A DNA stretch of 64,000 nt from Henckelia pumila (taxonomy: Eukaryota > Streptophyta > Magnoliopsida > Lamiales > Gesneriaceae): assembly GCF_033568475.1 (NCBI RefSeq), contig NC_133121.1, positions 248,001 through 312,000 of the forward strand, given 5' to 3'. The notes beneath the pieces were generated by a model, which was not told where the DNA came from, ran no database searches, and saw only the letters and a program-made list of their open reading frames with translations. Below, piece by piece: positions 1-11,600 of the stretch (positions are counted from its first letter, which is position 1; the number at the start of each line of letters is the position of its first letter). The position numbers and the translations under genes were made by a program.

Positions 1-1415
1 CCCATATCGTAGCCCATAACCATCGTGCTTTGTTGAAGTCAAGCTCCAAAAGATAACTAGCCTTCCGAGTTCGAATCTCCCCTCAACCCCACTCGAGTTA
101 GAAACAATTTCTGAGCAATTCTAACCTCTTCCACCACCTTTGAAATCGGCCGCTCATAGTAAACCCCTCTGCCTATCTGAATCCCAACTCTCGTAGCCAT
201 ACTCGAACCTGACCCAACTTGCCGAAGCCAAGGAACCCTTCGCCTCGAGACCCTAGACCACCCGCTCCCCTGCGCAAAAGGGAAGAAGAGAAGTAGTTCA
301 CGAAGAAAAAAGGCCTTCAATTCTGAGATTGAAATTTGAAAAACCCTAGTTCGCCGGAAAAAATCTCCCGAAGAAGTCGCCGGAACCCTAGACGGCTGGA
401 TGAACACCGTCGCCGTCAACCACCGAGGAAGGTGCCGACGTGGTTGGGTGAGCGACTATATCGCCATCGGGGGGAGAGGGCAAAAATCCTCGAAAATTAA
501 TTTGAAAATCTGACTTCGGAACCCTAGGTCGCCGGAAAGATCCACCCTTAGGTATTGCCGGAACCCTAGACTGCCGAGGTGGGCCGCCGTTGTCGTTAGC
601 CGCTGATTATGGTACCGGAGAGTCTGGGTCGTAAGTCGCTAACTCCATCTTACGAGAGGGAGAGAATATTCTTAGAGATATAATTTTTACAACCCTCGCT
701 CCTAATCACCCTCTTTTTAAGAGTCGACTGTTCCTCAACTGCTGCCTCTAAAACATTGGAATTTATCCCGAGCTTCACCGCTCCTACTTCCAAAGAGGAT
801 TGAATAATTCCCTTCCTAAATTCTTCCAATCCTTTAGGACTGTTATTCTTGAGAATTTTGATGTGCTCTCCTTTAAAAGGTTGTTCCTCTCCCTGTTCTC
901 TGACTGCCTTACTATTCTCCATTACTGGATTACTGACACTGTTGATTATGCTCTTGGGAAGCTCTAATTCTCCTCCGCTGTTGGGCAACATATTGCTATT
1001 CCACCCCCCGCCTCCCTCTGCCATCCTCTTGCCTTCAGTCACCACTTGAGCAAAAGAACGCTTAGCGAAGAACTCGTACGCTGCTACGCCAATTGAATCC
1101 ACTCTGATACGAACTACCATGGGTCCGCGAATCGTCTGGATTTGCAAAAAACTGTTGATGAATCCTCCCTCCGGCCCAACTACCCTGATTTTGGCTGCTG
1201 ACAAATCTTTAAGCATAGAGGTGTCCTGACTGATGTCCAGTAACCCTCCACATTGCTCTCCCACTCCAATAAGCAACTCTTTGGTCCATAAATCCCAAGG
1301 GAGACCTAATATACTCACCCAACTGTTGCAACAAGCAAACACTTCATGTTCCCTGTTAATAACAGGTTTCCACTCTTCAAAATATGGCAAACATTCTTCA
1401 GAATTCCATGGTTTT
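1..1415 (-). mobile_element. LINE (L1-type) ORF1 fragments in a phototropin intron
   Basis: On the minus strand 1390-650 is an open frame of 246 codons with the DUF4283-like signature of plant LINE ORF1 proteins (SWVSILGLPWDLWTKELL, then GGLLDIS and AKIRVVGPEGG). The DUF4283 assignment is from memory of the family, not a search. Further along the same strand, 650-420 looks like a LINE or gene leader (repeated 'ccggaaccctag'-type words), followed at 419-57 by a second frame containing MATRVGIQIGRGVYYERP, which looks like another ORF1 start. So this is probably two pieces rather than one intact copy. The ORF2 part would lie left of the window. The piece ends just before the phototropin exon at 1526 and is antisense to it. 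Confidence 0.6.
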
Positions 1416-1525
1416 CAACAGGTACCCTCAATTTTCTAGTTCATTTGAACTCAGAACAGATAGAAAAACAATTTCCATAAACCATTTCTATAAACCACTT
1501 ATTTTGATGATTGATTTGAATGCAG

Positions 1526-4500
1526 GAAATTGTCAAGGGTTCAGGTCATAGTAGCGCAATAGATTGGTGGGCTCTTGGTAAGCATATGACGTTACATGCA
1601 TCCCAATTTAGTATTTTCATTGCATGGAAAGTCATAAGCTGAAAATGTAGCCTATGTGGTGATGGTTTTGGGTCCTATGCATGGTAGATCACACTCTTGC
1701 AAGTGCATCATAAAAGTTTAACATCAGTGCAATGTCAACTCAATACTTCATATTAAACACAGTCTTCTTTAAGCTGCATGGGTAACAACTACTGCACCCA
1801 ATCTATGCTTAGGCACAGAGACTTAATTATGGCTAATTGCATGCAAGTACACTTTCAGGTTTTTCATATTTTCTCTTCTGCCAGATTATTCCAATGATTT
1901 TGGCATATTGATGGTTTTGATTGTACACCACATTTTTTTTTTTTTTGATAAGAAACATAATATATTAATTATTATAAAAGGGTGATGTACAATATGCGGA
2001 CAAGGGATCCGCCATCGCCGAGAAGGTCATGATCCTATGTTTCATGATCGTATCCCTCTTAACAAAAGATTGTACACCACATAAGATATTGATTCCATGA
2101 ATTTGCATTTGCATGTGGTAAAAATTGTCCTTATGAAGACTTGTATGTGGATTATGTCAAGTCAAATAACACTTCTTTGAACTGCTGAACGGAGTTAAGT
2201 TGTGGTATTGCTAAAACCTTTAACTTGTCAGCCTTGTGTACCCCTTCCCTGGTTGATGTCGGTAAACCCCTCACCCACCTTCTTTATGATGTGACTCTAA
2301 AACTTCCCAAGCTCAAACTTGAGCTCAAATCATTTACACCCGTAGTACCGAGCTTTGAAGTTGACAAGACTGTTCTAGGTTTCTGTTTTCCAACCAGGTC
2401 AAGCATTCATCCCCTTCTCTACTCAACGAAGCTTCAGATGGATTCGTTGTCTAGCTCCATTGGGGCCTCTATCCTACAGAAAAGAATATGCTATGTCGCA
2501 TGTACATGTCAGCCTTTCTGCTCCAGTTTTTCCAGTCATCAACATCCTTGGCTATGCACTTATAATGGATGAGTCCTCTGCCAATGATCCGGACCAAATG
2601 TAGCTAGTATGATTCCTTGTAAATAATTTCGGTTGGTATGGTTTTTCTGCTCGTCTAATACAGTTCTCATGTAAAGTCTGTGATTTTGTCCATATACAAT
2701 AGAGAGATTAAGCCAAAACTTCCCCAGTAAAACAGAAAAAAATACGATCATACTGATTATGAGCTTCCTTGTGTCTTTGTTCGACTTCTGGTGACACTGC
2801 AATTTTCATTCAATCTCCCATTATTCTTGCAAATATAATCCAATAGATTATCCGATGATCCACTTCTCAGCAAATCAAGGCAGACCCTTAGACTTCATCT
2901 CAGTTGCTAACAACTAAACTAGAATGTTACGGAATGTGGCATGGTCAGTCATGTTAGGAATTATGATCCCTGTTTTGATTACCGAAAATGATAAAAGTTG
3001 TCGAAAAATTAACACAAAAACATAAAAAATTTATAGTGGTTCACACTCAATGTGAGCTATTTCCACTTGCAAGCTCTGCAAATTTCCACTATAATGAATA
3101 GGAACAAGCCCTTTTCAGATTTTCAGTCTCTGTATCTCTCTGTGTATGTGAAAATAATAATACAATGACGACTGCCAACACGGATAAATTATGTTAAGGC
3201 TACATCATTATATGTCAAATACATAAATATTCTTAAATAAATAATTAGGGATCGCGCATATATTTACAAGTCATGCTATTTATTTCTAGAAAACATGTTT
3301 TATTCTTAGTAATCTGTATTGCATTTTAATCATTCTTTTATATTTTAATTAATAAGTAGAACATATATTTTCGTCATGTCAAATAACTACATTGTTAACT
3401 TTGACTTATTATTTCCATTCTTACATTTTTTTTTTCTTTGTAATTTAAAATTCAGGTATTTTGCTCTATGAAATGCTTTATGGCCGAACACCATTCAGGG
3501 GGAAGAATAGGCAGAAGACTTTTGCTAACATCTTGAACAAATGCCTCATCTTCCCAAGTAGTATTCCCGTAAGATCATGTTACTTGATGAGTAGTATATA
3601 TATTAAACTGGCACAAAATTGAAATTTTAAATGCATCAAGCACAGTCAATTTCCACAAAGTATCATGAGTCTGTGTTCACAAAGTAAACCAACTGTTGCA
3701 TAACGCTATCCTCCATATTCCATATTTAATATCCTTTGCTCATTGCAGTCATTGGAAAGTTGGTTTCAATTCGAAAATTGATGCCGTCTCTACTGCATCA
3801 CTTTCCGAAGAATATATCTATGTATACATGATTTCAGAGTTAGATGAATTGCACTTAACATGGTGAGGGGCAGGGGGAACAATTTAAGGACATGCTTGGA
3901 TGGAAAGATTTCAGATCGATAATTTTATTGTTATTTACCCATCAGTTATACAAAGTAGAATAAATTTCAAATGACATTGAGTGGATTTGAAATACATCAT
4001 AAAAAACATGGAGTACTATAAAACATGAAAGAAGTAGATTTGAAGTTTTCGGTGTTACTTCCTAAACGACAAAAATACATTTGACTATTTTGGAATCCAT
4101 GGATTTGAAATCTTGGCATCCAAGCACAACCATTGAACTAGTATATAACAGAATTTAGATCTCCCGAAGTTATGAGAGATCATCCGCTCTGTGCTCATTT
4201 CTTGTGTTCTCTGTTTTGATATTTCTACCTCTATGATGAACGGTGGTAAAATTGAAGCTATTGAGAGTGCACGATGCATGTATACAAGTAGTTGCTTTAT
4301 TTAGAAAACTGTTTTAAAAGGTAGATACTGTAAGCTGAAATTCTGATATGACGAGATTCCAGGTGAGTCTTGCTGCAAGGCAGTTGATTCATGCATTGTT
4401 AAATCGAGACCCAGTTGGGCGTTTAGGATCATCTCGTGGTGCAAATGAGATCAAGGAACATGCTTTTTTTCAAGGAATAAATTGGCCGCTCATTCGTTGC

Positions 4501-4690
4501 ATGGTACCAAATCTTTTAAATTTTCTAGCTATTTATATGTATATCATGTAAATGGATAGCTCTGTAACCCGAAATCTTTTGCTAGCAGAAGCCGCCCCCA
4601 CTGGATGTTCCTCTCCAAATAACTGAAACTCTAGAAGATGCAAACTGGAGAGGCGATAGAGTACTTAAAAAATCGGTGGAGTTATTCTAG
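1526..4690 (+). CDS. PHOT2: Phototropin (PHOT2-like), C-terminal exons only
   Basis: Blue-light receptor kinase of the plasma membrane (phototropism, chloroplast movement, stomatal opening). Only the end of the AGC-type kinase domain is present. Exons: 1526-1577 (GHSSAIDWWALG), 3456-3568 (ILLYEMLYGRTPFRGKNRQK), 4363-4503 (SLAARQLIHALLNRDP ... GINWPLIR) and 4589-4690 (KPPPLDVPLQITE ... SVELF, stop TAG). All junctions are GT-AG and keep frame. The kinase pieces are subdomains IX-XI plus the C-terminal extension typical of phototropins; GANEIKEHAFFQGINWPLIR fits PHOT2 better than PHOT1. The LOV domains and kinase N-lobe would be left of the window. The first intron is 1.9 kb and holds a short LINE. 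Whether the gene is whole depends on sequence upstream of base 1. Confidence 0.85.
1934..2067 (-). mobile_element. 5'-truncated LINE tail with 15-bp target duplication
   Basis: A 134-bp insertion in the phototropin intron. It reads as poly(T), then the 'gataagaaac' tail, an AT-rich stretch and the palindromic word around 'gcggacaagggatccgc' seen at the 3' end of the other LINE copies here. It is flanked by identical 15-bp direct repeats GATTGTACACCACAT at 1919-1933 and 2068-2082, so both ends are exact. Confidence 0.8.
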
Positions 4691-5600
4691 AGGTTTGAAT
4701 AACGTGTTTTTAAGTATCAATCGTCACATTGGAAAATAATTTTAATGGAAAGAAAGGGACTGTGTAAACTGCAGGCCTCGATCTCTGTATTAACCTGAGG
4801 AATGAATAGCCTGAAATGTAAAAATCTCTGGCCGTGCTTTGTGAATAACGAGGGATGATGGCAGCATAAGAAAAACAGATGTTTTTACAAGTATTTTCCC
4901 CAGTTATCCTGCCAGGTGATAATTTGCAGAAAAGCTAATGGAATGAACGTATACCAATCCAATGTTTGCATTTAGGTGCCTCGAGTATGAGGTTATTACA
5001 GATTGGAGACATCAGGAGTGCCTGAGTCTATCGTCCCTGGTTGCAATCGGTTGTGTTGTAAATTCGTCGTCTATCGTGTTAATAAAATTAATAGTGTATA
5101 AAGTGATCAAAAGATAATTATTTTCTACATGTTAAAATATTAGCATTTTTTAATATTTTAATTAAAAATTACACCTACCATATATATTGCTAAATAATAT
5201 ATTATTGATGTATGAAGCCATTGAAAGAAACATACGGTGGCTCCATTCCAAAAACTATTATATTGTTAAATAATATATTATTGATGTACATTGAAGCCAT
5301 TGAAAGAAACATCCGGTGGCTCCATTCCAAAAACTATTATAGTGGCCGACTATTTATTTATAAATTAAATTTCCACGCCAATCTTGGGTCACCCCTCCAA
5401 CAATTCGACATTCGGGGATAAAATATGCTTCTATGAATCTCATTTTCCAGGGGCTGGATCGGAGGACTTGCAGATCTTGAAAGAGAGACATGCCAAAAAC
5501 TAGAATTGATGCAGCCATTCTTAACTTCAACATGTTTTTCTATTTCGCTTAGGAGACGTACCTTCTAAACAAAATAATGCGCCTAAAATGCTCAAACGGT
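4691..5600. other. Convergent intergenic gap, phototropin / DPH2
   Basis: About 0.9 kb between two convergent genes. It should hold both 3' untranslated regions. The only structure I see is the tandem duplication at 5186-5340. Confidence 0.6.
5186..5340. repeat. Tandem duplication, about 77-bp unit
   Basis: Unit one 5186-5261 and unit two 5262-5340 both run from 'attg(c/t)taaataatat' to 'ccaaaaactattat'. They differ by a 3-bp indel and a few bases. Non-coding, in the 3' flank of the phototropin gene. Confidence 0.85.
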
Positions 5601-8600
5601 TTATGGTTCCACATTCTCATTCTTGTAACCCGATGCCTTTCCACTTTTCCCAATCAAAAATTTCTCCGGAAGAGAATTGCTCACATTAATATCAAGGCCA
5701 TGGTATGATCGACTGGCAAAATATTCAGCCCCAGATCTGGCTTTGCCCTTCGTGACAGATTGTGAGTTGTCATCGCATATTCGCAGAGCCTTTTCTGTGG
5801 CATTCACCAGTGCATGAACTCCATCCTTCTCTACCTCATGGAAGTCTGAAACATAAAAGGCATTATGGTATAGAATGCACTTCTAAAAGAGAAATTGTAG
5901 AAACGGTGAATAATCACAAGCTTAACATTTTTGTGACATAATGGGAAATATCGCTTCGAACATTTAAAGTATCAATTGGAATCTTCTATAACCAGAGGTT
6001 AAACAGCAGAAGCATGTGTAGCTCACACAAAGAGTGAAATGTTACGCTCTATTTTCAAATTTTCAAAGGTATATTTCAATTTTATTTCAAACACAAATCC
6101 GGAGTTAATAACAAGAAATTAGAACAAAACTTAACGCTAAACCTAGGCCCCCATCGAGAAAAGTAAAGGATGTGTTTTTCATGATAATGTGTTTTTATCA
6201 AACCATAGACAAAACTCTTGGGAATTGTCTTTGAATTTTGATTGTTGGTCATTGCCTTCCGTTGACCTAAATCTATTTAAGTTCAATATGTTGGCCAATG
6301 ATCCTGGCTTTCATTAAGTTATTGACCCAATGATTGCTTCTAAGTGGGATTTTCTTAACTGAAGAAAACTATTTGACATGCTGCCCGGGAATTGTGGGGG
6401 TGTGGTGGGGGTGCTGGGGAAAATACCAGCAGAGGAACACAATACTAGAGCCAGTAGGAAGGAGGACGTGGGTGAGCTAGACTCTAGAGAAAACAGTTAG
6501 ATAGAAGATAAAAGACATCTGGAGGTAAAATGTCATTTTTTAATTGGTTGAAATGTCGCAAAATACGATTTGGAGCAAGACTGAAAAAAAGATGCATGAA
6601 CATGTAATTGAGTAAATGGTCCAGGTCTAGTTTAGGTGGTGTGTGTTCTTTTTGTAACATATAAAACTTATCTTCGGAAAGGAGAAGTAAATAATGATGA
6701 CTCTTCCGAGACCTTCTAGAGGTAAAATGTGATTTTTGAATTGATTGAATGTCGCAAAATATGTTTTGGAACAAGACAGATAAAGTGAACAGGTAATTGA
6801 GTAAGTGGCCAGGTCTAGTTTGTAAGTGGTGTGCGTTCTTTCTGTAAAATAAAAGACTTTTTATTTTTGGAAAGGAGAAATTAATGATGATTACTCTACC
6901 GAGACCTTCAAAAACTAGTTGATTCAACTGTTGGCACTATCTTCTAGCACGGTAATAGATCTAAAGAACAAGTTTTACTACTGCATTTATTATAGCTGGA
7001 CATATTTTTGCAAAAATTGAGGGGCATTAATACTCCCCCACAAACCATTTAAGTGATTCATTCTGTTGGATATTTTGAGAAGAAAAGTAACGTGAAGCAA
7101 AGGTTGAAGAGATTTGGGATAAGATCAAACTGAGAGTAGCAGAGTGGTTACATAGCTTGAATGAATTCCAAGCTTTTGCAATTTCAGATTTGTATAGGGG
7201 TTGGAATCTGGTCTTGAATTAGCATAATTTTCATATTAGTGCCCTAGAGGAACTTGTGGACCTCTGGTCCACATTTGTATGCAACTTTTTTACCTATTAA
7301 TAATATGACATTTGTTTCTGATAAGAAAAAAAAAATTATGCAACCTATTATCTATTTATATAACATAATCAATATAGATTCCTGATGAAAATAGAATCTA
7401 TAAAGTCCTAATCAATCTAAAGTGTATAGAGTCCTAATAAAATAGTAAAGCTTCAAGAATCTTTTTTTTTTTCAAGAGTCATCAAATCTTCACAATCGTC
7501 TTCAAGATCATAAATAATGCCCCGCAGGGATATAGTAATATCTTATTGATATAGCATCAAATTAAACCAATAACAGCTAAAAAAGCTAAAACCATTAAGT
7601 CACAGAATTCAATCTGCATCATTCGTGAACAGTGAAGTACCACCATATTTTAAGCTACCTATTATTACCATCTACCGATGTCAAAAGAGAGATGATCATG
7701 AATGCAATTTTCATAACACGTGTGATATGAAAAGACATACACCACAAGAGATATAAACTATCACCTGGACAAGATTCTTGAAAAACAAATGAGAGAAATT
7801 GAGAAAGATTTCAGTTGCCTTCCGATAACCAAAATAAATAAAATATGCATTTCAGCAGAAAAATAAGCTCCTTCAATAGTTTACGATGCAGACGTTCTTT
7901 AGATTCTCAAGTAAGTTAAAAGATCTACAGATCAGACAAAAGAACCCAATTACCTTGTAGTTCCAAATCTTCAACATAACCACCTTCAAGGAAAGAAAAA
8001 CGTGCTTCTTCAGGCTGTTCCCTTGCTTTTACAGGAGTTGAACCAATCAAATCCTGAAATTCCATCACATATCCTCCAGTCCATTGACTTCCCCTATGAA
8101 TTAAAAATACATCACAAACAAGGCAGGGAACCCCAGATTATGTCACACAGATACAGAATCTTTGACACCCACGGCATAACTTTAACATTGATTGATATGA
8201 ATTCAAGACTAGGCTTGAACAAACAAAAAGCAGCAGAAAACAATCTCACTTGATGAAACCATTGATTTAGTACTCATGGAAGCAATCTCTGCCAACAATA
8301 CTTACTAGATTCGTTTGCTATCTAGGAAAATTGTTACGAATAAAATTTCCAAACACCTCAAAACAACAAGGATTAACAAAAATAGATTTTTTTTTTTTAT
8401 AAGAAACATATATATTATTAATAAAATAGGGAAATTCAATACAAGAGGTGGACCAGAGGTCCACAAAATACCCAAAGCAAAATACACCAGACTAGATCAA
8501 CAATTAAACTAACTCAAAACCAAGCTCCAATCCCTATACAAATCTGAAATCGCAAAAGATTGAAATTCTTGAATATTATGAATCCAAGTTGATGCTCTTA

Positions 8601-11600
8601 GTTTTATCTTGTCCCAAAGTTCTCCCACCGGTTCTTCTACATTTTCAAAGATCCTGTTGTTTCTTTCCAGCCAAACGATCCAACAAACACAATGCACTAG
8701 AACCCCCCAAAGTAATTTCCCTTTTTTCCCCAATAATCCCCCTAAATCTGCAATGAAAAGATCGTTCATAGTCTGTGGTGTCACCCACGATAGTCCCATA
8801 TTCTTCAACACTAACCACAATATAGATCTTGTGTATCGGCAGTGAACAAGCAAATGACCCTGACTCTCTCCCCCCTTCTTGCAAAGCACACACCAATTAG
8901 GACTTGAAGAACAATTCGGGAACCTCTTTTGAATGAACACACAAGTCGGTAGTCTTCCCAACACTGCAGTCCATATAAATACCTGAACCTTTGAAGGAAT
9001 CGGAGCTTTCCAAATCGTTCGACAAAGATCAAATTTTGGATACAAAGCTTCCGGAAATAACAAGTCAAAGAAGGATTTAACAGAAAACATCCCCGAATCA
9101 CCCCACTTCCAAATCCTAACATCCTCACCTCCCTCCACTAGTCTAACCTACCCAGAATTTCCATCAAACTGATTAATTCACTCAACTCCTCATCCCTAAG
9201 ATCTCGTCGAAAATGCAAATTCCATGACACTCGGAATTCTTAGATTGATCCGCTAAGAAAACTATTTGTAATGAAAAACACATCCCAGGATTAAATCTTT
9301 TACAAGAAGAAAGACACTCTCTCTCCTTGCAGTAGCACTGCTAGACAAAACAGAAAAGAAATGCATGAATGAATCCCCGTAACCAACTCTCCTCCCTTTT
9401 GTTAACTTTCCCTTATCCATTCCTATTTCGAGTACACTACTTCCTTTTTATTTTTCTTTTTTTGATAGGAAATGAAATTATATTAATAAAAGACTTTAAT
9501 TACAAAAAGCGGACAAGAGGTCCACGCATGATAAAGTAAAAACTGGAATCATATTAACATAATTGGACTCCAAGCCCTGTATGAACCTGAAACCGCAAAA
9601 GATTTCAACTCCACATTCTTTCATATCCAACATGGAACCCTTCAAAAAAAAAAAAAAAAAAACATAGAACCCTAAATTTTATCTTGTCCCAGCAATCTTC
9701 AAGTCTTCTTGATTGTCAAAAATTCTGCTATTCAACTCCAACCAAACTTACCTATAGATACAATGAACTACCACAACCCAGAAAATTTTACCCTTCCTGC
9801 CTAGATCGAAACGAAGATCAGTTGCTAATAAGCCCAAATTGATCTCAGAAATACCTAAACCAGACCAGGCTCCGCCAAAGCGTTGAACAGAGAAAGCTCG
9901 TAAAGGGCAATAAACTCCCCCGCCATCTGTCCTACCGAAACTTGACCTTATTTCCCCTCTTACCACAATCCACACTAACTGAAGAAAATTCAGATAAATC
10001 TTATAAACAAATTTTCAGGGACTCCTAAAGGTAGCGCACCTTGCCAGACCCGCATCCCAACCATTCTCGAATTACCCGTATTTGCTAACAATAATCTTCT
10101 TCCATAACGACTCCGTCACTGAAGAATCTCCACCACCATTTTCTTAGTAGGGCCCTATTCTTCAACTATTATCCAAATCACCCAGTTTTTCAAACAACGT
10201 CGTCGATGGACCCGAAAAGACAAAAAGACAAAAGAAGAGTAGAGTTGAGATAGAAGGATTGTTTGAATGAGGAAGAGTCAAAATGAGTACGAGCCTTACC
10301 CACCTTGGAGTCGAGCAATCCTTGTGGAACATTCTATCTTTTTGCAAAAAAATTGGAGCTGATGCAAATAAACCACTAATGTCCTCCATTCCTAAGGGAG
10401 TCGGCGATGCGTTGTCTGAGCATTAAGATTGAAAACTTTTGGAAACAAAAGAATCAGAGTCCACTACAAGGCTAACTTCAGTCAAAGCATGATGAATCTG
10501 ATCCTCCATCTCCTTACACCCCCACGGGCTAAAACTTGAACCTCCTCCCTCAATTCTCAATGGATCTCCCAGGAAAAGAGATCTTCATTAATGATGGCAT
10601 TGTTAACAACCGAACGCAGCTTCCTTCTTTTGTAATGGCTTCCTATAAAATTAATTGCCTACAGTTTTAACCTGCGAACATATATAATTTAAAAACCCGA
10701 GGTTCCATATTCAGTGGACAATCTCTTTGAATTGTTGTTTTCCGCTTCTCATACTTGTCGTCCTTCTCCAACCCACCATGACCTTGCCCAAGATTTGGAG
10801 CCCTACATCCCCAAACATGAAATCTTCTTCTTCAATTCCAAATATACATTTGTCTATCTTCGTCAAACATGCTCCTAGTTTGATTCTCAATCCACTACAT
10901 TCCCCACCCACCATGTCTTGATATCCATTTCCCACAAGAATTCTAAGCATGTCAAAGTCTCAATTGACAACCTCACCCTCTTCACCACAAACCTTAAAAC
11001 AAAACTGCAGCGAGCAACACTATCCATTAGCACCAAAATATGGGTTATTGTAACCGTACCCGTGGGTCAAGCTTCCCCATCCACATAAAAAATCATAAAC
11101 TCAAGACCACAAAATACACTACCAACAATAAGGAAGTTCATTGCTTGAGTGCATAATAACACCTTAGCTTACATTGAGAAACACATCCCGTCCAAATTCA
11201 TTCTCATAACCAAACTTAATTTCACAGCCCTGATTGTGCTAATAAATATAATTGGGGCACTGGCTCTTTCCCCTTTCACATTTGCATCTCTTGGCCAAAT
11301 AAATTGAAAAAAATAGCCCATGCATTGCTCATGTTCACAATGCACTCCTAAGCTCTCCAACGTTCAAATTTCTCAACACAAAATCCTACCGTAAGGCCTT
11401 TGCATCAATGAAGCGATAAGTGCATAGGAATGAAGCGCCTTGCGACCACTGTACCTCACTGTACCTTCCTATTTATTCTGCTGCTGGTCTCTTCAAATTC
11501 ATAACTGGAATCTTCTTTTTAATCAATGGGGACCAATGATTTGATATGCAATCCTAACAAATATATGCAACTCATTGGAGATTAATAGTAGGAGTCGTGT

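Noticed and set aside
6484-6927. 147-codon minus-strand ORF
   Set aside because: It is the translation of a 200-bp tandem duplication and repeats itself; no family features.
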